Positions 35,498 to 45,600 of a stretch of DNA of 64,000 nucleotides are shown here, in pieces. Position numbers and translations under genes: made by a program. This DNA is from Niveispirillum cyanobacteriorum (GTDB lineage Bacteria; Pseudomonadota; Alphaproteobacteria; Azospirillales; Azospirillaceae), in NCBI RefSeq assembly GCF_002868735.1, contig NZ_CP025611.1, positions 1,978,501 through 2,042,500 on the forward strand, given 5' to 3'. Every line of letters begins with the position of its first letter. Position 1 is the stretch's first letter. Under the pieces are notes generated by a model. That model was not told the DNA's origin. It did not search any database and saw only the letters and a list, made by a program, of their open reading frames with translations.

Positions 35498-35944
35498 TCA
35501 CAAAACATCCCGCGCCAGTTGCTCCAACTGGCCTTCCAGCTTGGCCGACAAGACCTTGAACTGCGCCAGTTCCCCCTCGTCCAGGCAGTTCAGCCACCGC
35601 TGCTGCCACTCCAGGGCCAAAGGCGCGATTCTCTCATAGAGTGCCCTGCCCTTGGGTGTGAAGGACAGACGCAGCAACCGCTGATCAGATGGGTGCGTGT
35701 CACGCGATAGCAGCCCCGCCTCCACCAGCGATGTCACGGCCCGGCTGACCTTGGCCTTGTCCATGGCGGAGCGTTCGACAATGTCGTTGGATGACAAGGG
35801 CTGTTCACGGCCCAGAATCGCCATCACGCGCCATTCGGGGATGGAAATGCCGAACTGCGCCTCGTACCGGCGCGCCAGCTCCCGGCTGACGCGCTTGGCC
35901 AGGACGTTCAGGCGATAGGGCAGAAAATCGTCAAGGTCGAGCAT
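35498..35944 (-). CDS. MarR-family transcriptional regulator, divergent from hmgA
   Basis: The 148-residue winged-helix protein has the MarR core: WRVMAILGREQPLSSNDIVERSAMDKAKVSRAV and the wing with DTHPSDQRLLRLSFTPKG. It is divergent from the homogentisate genes, with an 18-bp palindrome in the 99-base spacer, so it probably represses them and itself until a pathway intermediate binds, as HmgR-type and related MarR regulators do. The ATG at 35944 matches the family N-terminus; an upstream extension would run over the operator. Confidence 0.88.
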   Translation of the reverse strand: MLDLDDFLPYRLNVLAKRVSRELARRYEAQFGISIPEWRVMAILGREQPLSSNDIVERSAMDKAKVSRAVTSLVEAGLLSRDTHPSDQRLLRLSFTPKGRALYERIAPLALEWQQRWLNCLDEGELAQFKVLSAKLEGQLEQLARDVL

Positions 35945-36001
35945 GTCGCAAGGGTGGCCTGCCCAAAGCGGACTTGCAAGCCCCTCATTGATCCGGCATA
36001 T

Positions 36002-36019
36002 TCGTTTCATATGAAACGA
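36002..36019. promoter_or_regulatory. MarR-type operator palindrome
   Basis: TCGTTTCATATGAAACGA is a perfect 18-bp palindrome, 25 bases upstream of the hmgA-like ATG and 58 from the MarR start. Its size and ATATGAAAC half sites fit a MarR dimer. An extra half site, GTTTC, follows at about 36024. Confidence 0.75.
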
Positions 36020-36043
36020 TATAGTTTCAAGCGGGAGAGCACC

Positions 36044-37186
36044 ATGCGCCGGTACATTTCCTTCCCCCGTGTCGAGGGCACCTCCTCACGCCAGGCCCAT
36101 GCCGACCTGCCGACGGGCACGTATGAGCGGGAGTTGGGCCGCGAGGGCTTCTTCGGCCCCGCAACCCACATGTACCATCGCAACGCCCCCACCGGCTGGA
36201 CCAGTTGGGAAGGCCCCTTGCGCCCCCGCGCCTTCGACCTGAATCAACTGGTGGAGGGCATGTCCGTCGGACCCTGGGGGGCAAAGGAAGTGCTGTTCAA
36301 CGCCCATTGCCGCATGCGCATGTGGCGCTGCGACCGGCCCATGGACCATCTGGCCCGCAATGGCGACGGCGACGACCTGATCTTCGTGCATGAGGGCGAG
36401 GGAGAGCTTTACTGCGACTATGGTCACCTGACCATTACGGCAGGCGACTATGTCGTCCTTCCGCGCGGCACCATGTGGCGTCTGAACCCGACCAAGCCGG
36501 TGACGGCCTTACTGATTGAGGCGACAGGATCGATCTACCAGCTACCCGACCGCGGCCTGGTCGGCCCGCATGCCGTATTCGATCCCGCCATCCTGGACAC
36601 GCCCAAGATCAACGAGGCGTTTCTGGATCAGCAGTCAGACAATGGTCCGGGCGGTTCTTGGCGCGTGCTGGTGAAGCGGCGGGGTGCCATCAGCACGGTG
36701 ACCTATCCGTTCAACCCGCTGGATGCCGTGGGCTGGAAGGGTGATCTGGCACCCGTGCGCCTGAATGTGAGGGATGTGCGGCCGCTGATGAGCCACCGCT
36801 ACCACCTGCCACCCAGCGCACACACCACCTTCGTCGCCAACCGCTTCGTCGTCTGCACCTTCGCCCCGCGCCCGTTCGAGACGGATGAGGGGGCGATCAA
36901 GATCCCGTTCTTCCACAATAACGACGATTATGACGAGGTGCTGTTCTACCATGCCGGCGATTTCTTCAGCCGCGACAATATCAAGGCCGGCATGATGACC
37001 TTCCACCCATCAGGCTTCACCCACGGGCCGCACCCCAAGGCATTGGGCAAGATGCTGGTGCAAACCAAGCCCGCCACCGACGAATATGCCGTCATGGTCG
37101 ATACCCGCGACGCGCTGGAGGTGGCGGACCTGCCGGGCGGCGTGGAGAACCCTGCCTACGCCGATAGCTGGCGCGTGAAACCGTAA
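36044..37186 (+). CDS. hmgA: Homogentisate 1,2-dioxygenase family protein
   Basis: The 380-residue double-cupin protein should open the ring of homogentisate to maleylacetoacetate. The N-terminal part has FFGPATHMYHRNAPTGW; the iron-binding region is DEVLFYHAGDFFSRDN followed by MMTFHPSGFTHGPHP, with His and Glu ligands. It is shorter than the classical 430-residue enzyme, as seen in one bacterial branch. The ATG at 36044 follows GGGAGAGCACC; an in-frame ATG at 36011 lies within the operator. The fah and maiA genes downstream support the assignment. Confidence 0.87.
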   Translation: MRRYISFPRVEGTSSRQAHADLPTGTYERELGREGFFGPATHMYHRNAPTGWTSWEGPLRPRAFDLNQLVEGMSVGPWGAKEVLFNAHCRMRMWRCDRPMDHLARNGDGDDLIFVHEGEGELYCDYGHLTITAGDYVVLPRGTMWRLNPTKPVTALLIEATGSIYQLPDRGLVGPHAVFDPAILDTPKINEAFLDQQSDNGPGGSWRVLVKRRGAISTVTYPFNPLDAVGWKGDLAPVRLNVRDVRPLMSHRYHLPPSAHTTFVANRFVVCTFAPRPFETDEGAIKIPFFHNNDDYDEVLFYHAGDFFSRDNIKAGMMTFHPSGFTHGPHPKALGKMLVQTKPATDEYAVMVDTRDALEVADLPGGVENPAYADSWRVKP

Positions 37187-37228
37187 CAGCCTGCCATCAC
37201 ACAGATTTCCGTCCTGGAGTGTTCCCCC

Positions 37229-38242
37229 ATGAAACTCGCTTCCCTACAGCAGGGCCGTGATGGCCGGTTGGTTGTCGTGTCGGATGACCTGTCGCGCTGC
37301 GTGCCCGTGCCGGAGATCGCGCTGACCCTGCAACAGGCGCTGGACCATTGGGACAACGTGGCCCTGGCGCTGAACGCCATTGCGGTCAGGCTGAACACCG
37401 GTGAGATCAAGGGCCAGCCCTTCGATGAGACGGAATGCGCCAGCCCTCTGCCGCGCGCCTATCAATGGGCGGATGGGTCGGCCTATGTGAACCATGTGGA
37501 ACTGGTGCGGAAGGCCCGCAACGCAGAGATGCCGCCCAGCTTCTGGACCGATCCCCTGATGTATCAGGGCGGGTCCGACAGCTTCCTGTCGCCCCACGAC
37601 CCGATCCTGATGGCGGATGAGGCCTATGGCATCGATCTGGAGGGCGAGGTGGCCGTGGTCACGGGCGATGTGCCTATGGGTGTCACCCCGGAGCAGGCCA
37701 AGGCCCATATCCGCCTTGTCATGCTGGTCAATGACGTGTCCTTGCGCGGCCTGATCCCGAACGAGTTGGCCAAGGGTTTTGGCTTCTTCCAGTCCAAGCC
37801 TAGCAGCGCCTTCAGCCCTGTGGCCGTCACGCCCGACAGCCTGGGCGACGCCTGGGATGGCGGCAAGCTGCATCTGCCCTTGTTGTCCGCCATCAATGGT
37901 CAGCCGTTCGGCAAGCCCAATGCCGGGGTCGACATGACCTTCGACTTCCCCACCCTGATTGCACATGCGGCCAAGACGCGCCCCCTATCGGCGGGCACCA
38001 TCATCGGGTCGGGCACGGTATCCAACAAGGATCCGGATGGCGGGCCGGGCCGTCCGGTATCGGAAGGCGGCCTGGGCTATAGCTGCATCGCCGAAATCCG
38101 CACCATCGAGACCATCCGCGACGGCAAGCCCAGCACCCCTTTCCTGCGCTTTGGCGACCGCGTGCGGATCGAGATGAAGGATAAGGATGGGCGCTCCGTG
38201 TTCGGTGCCATTGATCAGGAAGTTGCCAAGTACGAGGGCTAG
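37229..38242 (+). CDS. fahA: Fumarylacetoacetate hydrolase family protein
   Basis: The 337-residue enzyme should split fumarylacetoacetate to fumarate and acetoacetate, the last step of tyrosine breakdown. The metal site is in YGIDLEGEVAVVTGDVP; NDVSLRGLIPNELAKGFGFFQSKP and GTIIGSGTVSNKDPDGG are also family signatures. The length matches the bacterial short form rather than the 420-residue eukaryote-like form. It follows hmgA by 42 bases, with GGAGTGTTCCCCC before the ATG. A hairpin repeat begins just past its stop. Confidence 0.9.
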   Translation: MKLASLQQGRDGRLVVVSDDLSRCVPVPEIALTLQQALDHWDNVALALNAIAVRLNTGEIKGQPFDETECASPLPRAYQWADGSAYVNHVELVRKARNAEMPPSFWTDPLMYQGGSDSFLSPHDPILMADEAYGIDLEGEVAVVTGDVPMGVTPEQAKAHIRLVMLVNDVSLRGLIPNELAKGFGFFQSKPSSAFSPVAVTPDSLGDAWDGGKLHLPLLSAINGQPFGKPNAGVDMTFDFPTLIAHAAKTRPLSAGTIIGSGTVSNKDPDGGPGRPVSEGGLGYSCIAEIRTIETIRDGKPSTPFLRFGDRVRIEMKDKDGRSVFGAIDQEVAKYEG

Positions 38243-38320
38243 AGCGGCTTGCCGGAAGCCGCTCCGGCGGCGACTGCCGCCGCGCGGCACATGCCGCGTT
38301 AGCCAAGCCGCGGATGCGGC
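38243..38320. repeat. Dispersed hairpin repeat, copy B
   Basis: Four consecutive stem-loops: AGCGGCTT/AAGCCGCT, GGCGGC-GACT-GCCGCC, CGCGGCA/TGCCGCG and GCCGC/GCGGC, with GCCAAG before the last. The hairpin order and the GACT loop match copy A at 31063-31158. It starts at the last base of fahA's stop region. Confidence 0.6.
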
Positions 38321-38342
38321 GCCGGCGACTGAGGCAACTTTG

Positions 38343-39101
38343 TTAAAGCCCCCGCAAGCCCCCGCTGGCCCGGATCACCTCCCCCGTGATCCAGGCGGCG
38401 TCGGGTCCGGCCAGCCAGGCGACCACGGCAGCAATGTCCTCAGGCTCCCCAATCCGGCCAAGGGCGGTACGCTTGATAATCTCGCCTTCGCGCGACCGGT
38501 CACCGGACTTGAACCGGTCGGTGGCGGTCACGCCGGGGGCGACGGTGTTGATATTGATGCCCAGCGGCCCCAGCTCCTGCGCCAGGACGCCGGTCATGGC
38601 ATGCACGGCCCCCTTGGACGCGGCATAGACGGAACGGAGGCCCACGGGCATGTCGGTGATGACGCTGCCGATATTGATGATCCGCCCGCCGGGCTTCATC
38701 GCCCGCGCCGCCTCCCGCGCCATCAGCAGGGGCGTGGCGGCATTGACGGCCAGGACCTGGGCCAGTTCCAGCGAATTGATCTCCGCAATAGGCGCGAAAC
38801 GGCCCGTGCCGGCATTATTGACCAGGATGTGGGGCACGCCCAGCGATGCCGACACGGCGGCGAACAGGGCCACGGCCCCGCCCCGGTCCGACAGGTCGGC
38901 AAGGTCGGCCTGGAAGGCCTGCGCCCTCACGCCATATTCGCGGCCACAGCGTTCGGCCAGTTCCTCCGCTGATTGCCGGTGGGATCCATAATGGACAGCC
39001 ACATTCGCCCCCTCACGGGCCAGCCGTTCGGCAATCGCGGCACCGATGCCGCGGGAGGCCCCCGTAACCAATGCTATCCTGCCTTCCAACGGACGGGCCA
39101 T
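38343..39101 (-). CDS. Short-chain dehydrogenase/reductase
   Basis: The 252-residue classical SDR has the cofactor motif TGASRGIGAAIAERL, NNAGTG, the catalytic Ser in NIGSVITDMP and Tyr/Lys in YAASKGAVHAMTG. The start at 39101 follows GAGGGGGAGGG. It lies on the opposite strand between fahA and maiA. No link to tyrosine degradation is known, and the substrate is not predictable. Its 5' end is 47 bases from the divergent maiA start, so the promoters must share that gap. Confidence 0.92.
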   Translation of the reverse strand: MARPLEGRIALVTGASRGIGAAIAERLAREGANVAVHYGSHRQSAEELAERCGREYGVRAQAFQADLADLSDRGGAVALFAAVSASLGVPHILVNNAGTGRFAPIAEINSLELAQVLAVNAATPLLMAREAARAMKPGGRIINIGSVITDMPVGLRSVYAASKGAVHAMTGVLAQELGPLGININTVAPGVTATDRFKSGDRSREGEIIKRTALGRIGEPEDIAAVVAWLAGPDAAWITGEVIRASGGLRGL

Positions 39102-39147
39102 CGCCCCCTCCCCCTCATCGCAACCCCTGGCCGGTGATACCACGAAG

Positions 39148-39780
39148 ATGCAGCTTCACACCTATTTCCGCTCCTCCGCCGCCTATCGTGTCCGCATTGC
39201 GCTGGCGCTGAAGGGCCTTGCCTGGGACCCGGCCTATGTCCACCTGCTGAAGGACGGTGGTCAACAGAAGGCGCCCTCCTATCGGACCGTCAACCCGCAG
39301 GGACTGGTGCCAACCCTGGTGGATGGCGACGCGGTCATCCCGCAATCGCTGGCCATTCTGGAATATCTCGAGGAACGGCACCCGACACCGGCCCTGCTGC
39401 CGGCAGACCCGGCAGGACGGGCCAAGGCGCGCGCCATGGCGTTGGCGATTGTCGCGGACATCCACCCGCTCAACAATCTGCGCGTCCTGACCTATCTGCG
39501 TGGCACCCTGGGTCAGGGAGAGGAAGCCGTGAAGGCCTGGATCGTACATTGGACGGCGGAAGGGTTCGCGGCCCTGGAGCAGATGGCGGAGGGACCGGAC
39601 TTCTGCATCGGCCGGGCGCCCAGCTTCGCCGACCTGTGCCTGGTGCCACAGATGTTCAACGCCCGGCGATTTGGCGTGGACCTGACACCCTATCCGAAGC
39701 TGGTGGCCATCGACGGCCATTGTCAGGCGCTGCCGGCGTTCCAGGCGGCGGCTCCCGGGCGGCAGGGGGATGCGGAATAA
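39148..39780 (+). CDS. maiA: Maleylacetoacetate isomerase (zeta-class GST)
   Basis: The 210-residue protein starts with the zeta-class active-site region YFRSSAAYRVRIALALKG, and carries NPQGLVPTLVDGD, PQSLAILEYLEERHP and the MaiA-like IHPLNNLRVLTYL. It isomerises maleylacetoacetate to fumarylacetoacetate using glutathione, completing the hmgA-maiA-fahA pathway in this cluster. It is separated from fahA by the divergent SDR gene, so it needs its own promoter in the 46-base gap. Confidence 0.93.
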   Translation: MQLHTYFRSSAAYRVRIALALKGLAWDPAYVHLLKDGGQQKAPSYRTVNPQGLVPTLVDGDAVIPQSLAILEYLEERHPTPALLPADPAGRAKARAMALAIVADIHPLNNLRVLTYLRGTLGQGEEAVKAWIVHWTAEGFAALEQMAEGPDFCIGRAPSFADLCLVPQMFNARRFGVDLTPYPKLVAIDGHCQALPAFQAAAPGRQGDAE

Positions 39781-39784
39781 CAAA

Positions 39785-39814
39785 AGGCCCCTTCCGATTC
39801 AACCGAAGGGGCCT
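39785..39814. terminator. Bidirectional terminator between maiA and the CurA-like gene
   Basis: AGGCCCCTTC (39785-39794) pairs with GAAGGGGCCT (39805-39814). The plus strand continues GTTCATTT; the minus strand continues TTTTG. It serves two convergent genes. Confidence 0.85.
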
Positions 39815-39837
39815 GTTCATTTGGATGAGCCGGCGCC

Positions 39838-40860
39838 TTACCGCGCCGGCTCGTCCGAAATCTGAACCGCCAGCTTGCCGGTATTGCCGCCCGTGAACAG
39901 CTTGTTGAAGCTGGTCAGGGTGTTCTCCAGGCCCTGGTCCAGCTCCACCTTCCACTTGATCTGTCCAGCGGCCAGCCAGGGGCCCATTTCGGCATACATC
40001 TCCGCCATGCGGGGCGCGTAATCCAGGACCAGGAACCCCTCCATCCGCGCCCGGCGGCTGACCAGGACGGACAGGTTGCGCGGGCCGGGCGCCGGCTCAG
40101 TGGAATTATACTGGCTGATGGCACCACAGAATGGGATACGACCCTTCACGTTCAGCAGGCTCAGCGCCACCTCTGTGATTTCGCCGCCCACATTCTCGAA
40201 ATAGATATCGATGCCGTCGGGCACAGCGTTCTTCAGCGCCTTCTGCCAGCCCTTTTCCTTGTAATTGACGGCGGCGTCATAGCCCAGCTCGCCCGTCAGC
40301 CAGTTGCACTTGTCAGCAGACCCGGCAATGCCGACAGCGCGGCAGCCCTTCAGCTTGGCGATCTGCCCGACCAGGGAGCCGACGGCACCGGCGGCGGCGG
40401 AAACGACAACCGTCTCGCCTTCCTTCGGCTTGCCGATATCCAGCAGGCCGAAATAGGCCGTGGCCCCCGTCATGCCCAGCGGCCCCATATAGGCCAGCAG
40501 CGGCAGGCCCGGAATGTTCGGCACGCGGCCAAAGGACGACCCGTCGGCAACGGTATAGTCGGCCCAGCTGCCCATGCCGGTGACGATATCACCGACCTTG
40601 AACTTGGCATGGTTGGACTGATCCACTACGCCCAGCACCAGACCACGCATGGTGGTATTCAGCGGGACCGCCGGCAGGTAGCTGTCATACTGCATCCAGA
40701 CCGCATTGGTCGGGTCCAGCGACAGATAGACGGAGCGGACCCGGATCTGCCCCTCGCCGGCGTCGGGCACCGGCGCCTCGCGCAGGGACAGAACCTCGCT
40801 GAAATTTCCGCCCTTGGGGCGGTCCAGCAGCAGCCAGTGACGGTTGATCGCGGTGGACAT
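39838..40860 (-). CDS. NADP-dependent oxidoreductase (CurA-like, zinc-independent MDR)
   Basis: The 340-residue medium-chain reductase lacks the zinc ligands of alcohol dehydrogenases and matches the CurA/leukotriene B4 12-hydroxydehydrogenase group: NRHWLLLDRPKGG, LSLDPTNAVWM, MRGLVLGVVDQS, GPLGMTGATAYFGLLDIGKP, the NADPH motif SAAAGAVGSLVGQIAKLKG and IDIYFENVGGEI. It should reduce alpha,beta-unsaturated carbonyls. Upstream, three GTTC-containing repeats (40902-40951) may be regulator sites. Confidence 0.9.
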   Translation of the reverse strand: MSTAINRHWLLLDRPKGGNFSEVLSLREAPVPDAGEGQIRVRSVYLSLDPTNAVWMQYDSYLPAVPLNTTMRGLVLGVVDQSNHAKFKVGDIVTGMGSWADYTVADGSSFGRVPNIPGLPLLAYMGPLGMTGATAYFGLLDIGKPKEGETVVVSAAAGAVGSLVGQIAKLKGCRAVGIAGSADKCNWLTGELGYDAAVNYKEKGWQKALKNAVPDGIDIYFENVGGEITEVALSLLNVKGRIPFCGAISQYNSTEPAPGPRNLSVLVSRRARMEGFLVLDYAPRMAEMYAEMGPWLAAGQIKWKVELDQGLENTLTSFNKLFTGGNTGKLAVQISDEPAR

Positions 40861-41052
40861 GGAAATCTCCCAGATGATTTATCGGATGATTGAGGGACAG
40901 CATCGTTCAAACGATTGTTCGACTCAAGTGCGTTTTCGTCCGATCGTTCGAAAATCAACAGCCGCGACGGGTTGTCATCCCAACGGTGTTGGCGCAACAT
41001 CACCAGACCCAGGAAACAGTGGAAAGCCCGCAAAGACGGGCCGGGTGGGGGG

Positions 41053-42150
41053 ATGGGTTTTCTTTTGCCAACTTTTGACGACGCGACAGAACAGCGTTTC
41101 GACGTGTGGCGCGCCTCGCGTCTGAACGATGCCTTGTCTGCCCCGGTGGCAATCGGTGCATTGGCCATGTTCAGCTTCTTGCTGTGGGACTGGCTGCTGG
41201 ACCCAACTCAGTTCTATGCCTGCATTGCTATCCGCACCGTCGGTACGCTGGCCATGCTGTGGTGCGCCTGGACATACCGATCCAGGCGCCTGTCGCCACG
41301 GGCGTTGCAGGCGGTCGGTATGCTGGCCGTGACATCGGGAACCGTCACTATCGCCGCGACGCAGTATGTGCTTAAGGACGGTTTTCTTTATGGGCCTGCC
41401 GGTCTGGCCCTATTCCCCACGGTGTCGGCGGTGGTGGTGACACGGGCTCGGCAGGCACCATTGGTCAATCTTCCTGGCTTCATCTTGGTGCTGGTGCTGC
41501 TGTGGGTGCAAGGGATTGAGGGTTTCACGCGTTTCAACGTCACCATGTTCGTTGGGACCGGCATTTTTGCCTCGTTCATCCTGGCACTCGCCCTGGAACA
41601 CACTGCTCGCTATGGGTTTCAGCTTGAATTGAAGCTGGAGGAACAAGCCCATATCGATCCGCTGACCGGCATCGCCAATCGCCGCCGGCTAGAAGATCGG
41701 GCGCGGGAGGAGGTGGAACGTGCGCGTCGGTTCAACCGGCCCCTGTCGCTGATGATCATGGATCTGGACCATTTCAAGGGCGTCAATGACCGCCATGGGC
41801 ACCCGTTCGGCGACAAGGTACTGCGGACCTTAGCCAAGGTGGGGCATGCAAATCTGCGTCAAACCGACCTGTTCGCGCGGGTGGGGGGCGAGGAATTCGT
41901 GGTGCTGATGCCGGAAACCACCCCGGACACGGCGGCACAGATTGCCGAACGCCTGCGCAGCCAGCTATCCGACACCCCCGTGACGGAAGAGGGTGTTACG
42001 ACAACGGTAACACTCAGCATCGGCATTTCCGTCTATGGGCCGGAAGCGCAGACAGTGGAGGCGCTGATGGCCCAAGCTGACCGTGCCTTGTATGCCGCCA
42101 AAGCCCAGGGCCGCGACCGTGTGGTGATCAGTCGCGGAGGGCTGGGTTAG
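41053..42150 (+). CDS. Membrane diguanylate cyclase
   Basis: The 365-residue protein has five or six hydrophobic helices in residues 30-185 and a GGDEF domain from about 200: [33 protein letters not shown], and the active site [13 protein letters not shown]. The inhibitory site RQTD lies exactly five residues before GGEEF, so c-di-GMP feedback inhibition is expected. The ATG at 41053 follows GTGGGGGG. The input signal sensed by the membrane part is unknown. Confidence 0.92.
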   Translation: MGFLLPTFDDATEQRFDVWRASRLNDALSAPVAIGALAMFSFLLWDWLLDPTQFYACIAIRTVGTLAMLWCAWTYRSRRLSPRALQAVGMLAVTSGTVTIAATQYVLKDGFLYGPAGLALFPTVSAVVVTRARQAPLVNLPGFILVLVLLWVQGIEGFTRFNVTMFVGTGIFASFILALALEHTARYGFQLELKLEEQAHIDPLTGIANRRRLEDRAREEVERARRFNRPLSLMIMDLDHFKGVNDRHGHPFGDKVLRTLAKVGHANLRQTDLFARVGGEEFVVLMPETTPDTAAQIAERLRSQLSDTPVTEEGVTTTVTLSIGISVYGPEAQTVEALMAQADRALYAAKAQGRDRVVISRGGLG

Positions 42151-42202
42151 CGCGCCGACACAGGATATTCTGCGGGTTCTGACCCAACCGGAGTATCGAA
42201 CG

Positions 42203-42679
42203 ATGGATTTCGCTACCGCCGATCTGGTCGATGCACATGAGCCTGTGATCGCCAGTTGTTCCACGCAGTTTCGCAGTTTCGGGAGCTATGCCCGCTTCGC
42301 CGGCCCCATCCGCACCGTTCGCTGCCACCGCGACAACGCCTTGCTGAAATCAATCCTGTCCACGCCGGGCGATGGTGCCGTGCTGGTGGTGGATGGCGGC
42401 GGGTCGCTGGCATCGGCCCTGGTGGGCGATGTCATCGCGGGGCTGGCTGTCCGGAATGGCTGGTCGGGGATCATCGTCAACGGCGTGATCCGGGACAGCG
42501 TCGCCATATCGGCCTTGCCCCTGGGCCTGAAGGCCCTGGGCACCAATCCGCTGAAAAGTGCGAAAACCGGGGCGGGAGAGGCGGATGTGACCGTCGCTTT
42601 CGGTGACTGCACCTTCACGCCTGGCCACTGGGCCTATGCGGATGAGGACGGGGTGGTCGTTCTGCCCACCCCAGCCTGA
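42203..42679 (+). CDS. rraA: RraA-family protein
   Basis: The 158-residue protein matches the RraA fold: [68 protein letters not shown] and [13 protein letters not shown]. coli RraA inhibits RNase E; many family members are instead 4-hydroxy-4-methyl-2-oxoglutarate aldolases. The short length and the DSVAI segment fit RraA proper, but an aldolase role cannot be excluded. The gene ends 9 bases from the convergent alpha-2-macroglobulin stop. Confidence 0.88.
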   Translation: MDFATADLVDAHEPVIASCSTQFRSFGSYARFAGPIRTVRCHRDNALLKSILSTPGDGAVLVVDGGGSLASALVGDVIAGLAVRNGWSGIIVNGVIRDSVAISALPLGLKALGTNPLKSAKTGAGEADVTVAFGDCTFTPGHWAYADEDGVVVLPTPA

Positions 42680-42688
42680 TCCTCACAC

Positions 42689-45600
42689 TCACGGCGCCGG
42701 CGGTACGGCTTCTGCCGCCGGTGCCGCGACGGGGGCCGGCGGCAGGACCGTCAATGTGCCTGCCGCCGTACGAGCATAACGGCTGCCATCAATCAGATCG
42801 TCCAGGCGGGCCGACGGCAGGGTGAAGTTACCCTGGGTAACGGCACGCGCCAGATAGACCAGACGGAAATTGCCGCTGTCGGGCATCCCATCCAGAGCAG
42901 CCACAAACCGGTCGTCGCGGAATTCCACCAGGGCCGCTTCCGACAAGGTGCCCAGCCAGGACAGATCGCCCAACTGCGCGCTGCCGGCCAGCCGCACATT
43001 CTCCACCACCAGACCGGCAGGCAGCGGGTCGATCAGCAGCAGCGGACCCGTCAGCGGCTGTTCGGCCTTGCCCTCCAGCACCACGACCAGCAGGTCGCCG
43101 GCGCGGATGTTCTTCAGGTTGGCCGGCCTGCCCTTGCCATCCTTGAACTGCCGCGTCAGCGTCAGGCCACCCGTCGCTTCCGCCTTGTCAGGGGTAGACA
43201 GGATGCCGGCGATGGTGGTCAGAGTGCGGACCGGCGCATCGCCCTTGTTGGCGATGGACAGGGACGCGCCATCGGCCAGCGCGCGCAGCAGAGGGCCGTT
43301 ATTGCCCGTTACCGCCTGCCCATCCACCGTCAGGTTCAGGGCCGGGCCGCGTGTGGCCAGCGCCTGTGCCGCCAGAAGCAGCCAAGCGCGTTCCTGCGTA
43401 GCCACCAGTGCCGGATCCCGCAGCATGCCGGCCAGGGCGTTTTCCTCTGCCTGGATGCGGGCGGGATCGGCACTGGCGGCAATGAGTAGGGCCAACGTCG
43501 CCGCCCGGTCACGCAGCGGACTGCCGAAATCGCGCACGCCCGCCACACCCGGTAACGGATCATCCAGACGCGACAGGATGTCACCCGCCCGTTGGCCATC
43601 GCCCAGGATGGCGAAGGCAGCGGCAATCTGCGCCCGCGCTAGTCTAGTCGGTACGCGCGCCTGGAACGTCTCCTGGAAGAAGCGCACCGGCGTAGCATCA
43701 ATAGCGCGGGCACGTGCCGCGACATAGAGCGCATAGGCGCGTGCCGGCAGTTCCGCATCCTCCACCCAGCTATTGCCGATGGAGCGGACCAGCCAATCCA
43801 TGCCGCGGCGATAGCCATCTTCGGGCACAGTGAACCCCGCCTCCCGCGCGCGGGTCAGCACGTCGAGTGCAAAAGCCGTCAGCCAAGGGTCAGCAGGGCC
43901 TTCATGCGACCAGAGAGAGAAGGCACCGTCGGCCCGCTGACGTCCGATCAGCCGTTCGACCAGATCGTCTGCCTTGGCCTTCAACTTCTCATCCGCCGGA
44001 AGACCCAAGGCCTTCTGCCAGTCATTGGCACCGGGCAGCGGCAACAGGCGCGAGGCAATCTGATCCGCCGACCCGAAGGGCCGCGCATCGATCAGCAGCA
44101 GATGGGTCAGTGCATCCAGCGTGTCATGCGTACTTGCCATGGCCAGCTTCCAGGAGGCACCGGCGATGGCCCCATCCGGTTTCGGCACCGACAGGGAGGC
44201 CGTCTGGCCGGGCGCGATCTGACCGCGAACCTGCGTGGCCGCGACGGCATGGGCCGGGCGGATATTGAGGGGGAAGCGGCGGGTCAGGCTGTAGCCTTCG
44301 GGGCCCGTCACATTGACAACCAGTACGCCATAGCCGGGATCACCCGCCACCAGGGTGCGGTCGATGGACAGTTTGCGGCCCCGCGCCAGGGCCTGGAAGC
44401 TGGTTTCGGCCTTACCGCCTTCCAGCTTAACCGGCCCTTCCGCCGTCAATGACACCTTGTAGGCCCCTCGCACGGGACCCGACACATTTTCCAGGTTCAG
44501 GGCGATGCGCGCCCTGTCACCGGGTGCCAGGAAGCCCGGCAGGGTCATGTCGGTGGCGATATCGTCGCGCACATCCAAGGCACCCTTGCCCACGCCCACC
44601 TTGGCATCTGACCAGGCGACGGCGGTCAGGGACAGGCGGCCCGCCATATCGGGCAGGACCAGATTAACCTCCGCCTTACCATCGGCACCGACCGTCACCA
44701 CGCCGGAATGCAATGCCGTCACGGGACCGCTGCGCGGCGCCGTTGTGATACGGGTACCGCCCTTTTCCTTATCGCCACCATTGGCGGGCGCGGGGGCGGC
44801 GGTATTGTCGGGATTGACCAGACGGCCATAGACATCGCGCAGCTCTACGGCCAGCCGGCGCTTGCCCAGGAACCAGCCGACCGGATCGACTGTCTGGGTT
44901 TCCGGCAGGCGGGCCACGCTTTCATCCACCGCCGTCACCAGCAGGCGGATGGTCGATCCCGGCTCCGCCCCCGTCACCGTCACAGGCAGCTTCACGCTCC
45001 CGCGCGGATGCACCGCCGGCTGTTCGGCGATGGCGACCGACAGGGAACGGTCGGCGGGATCGACGGCGACCCAGCCCATGCCCAAGGCGCGGCGCGGCGG
45101 CGTACGATTACCGGCGTCGGCGGGCGCGAACGACGTGGCCAGCACATAGGCACCGGCAGTGATGTCTTCGGGCAGCGGCAGTTCGACGAAAGCCCCCTCC
45201 GTCCCTATCTCGCTGACCAGCGTGTGGCGGATGGCGCGGTCAGCCAGCGCGATGGCCACCGTCCCGGCATAGGGGGGGCGCACGAAGACGCGAACCTTTT
45301 GACCCGGCTTGTGCAGGGGTTCCTGCACCTTTACCTCCACCGCGTCCGGCGTGTCGACCAGCTTGGCCGATACCCACCAACCGGCGGAGAAACGCACCGA
45401 CGAGGCGATCCCCGTCGCCGGATCAAACACCTCCAGCCGGTAACGCCCGGCCCGGACCTGTTCCTCTATGGTCGCCGGCTGCCCGGCGGCGACATTGATC
45501 GAGCCGCCCGTCAGGCGGCGATCCTTCACGATGGTGCGGTATTCCCAGCGGCCATCGGCAGCGTACCATTCATAGTCATATTCTTCTTCGAACAGGTCCC

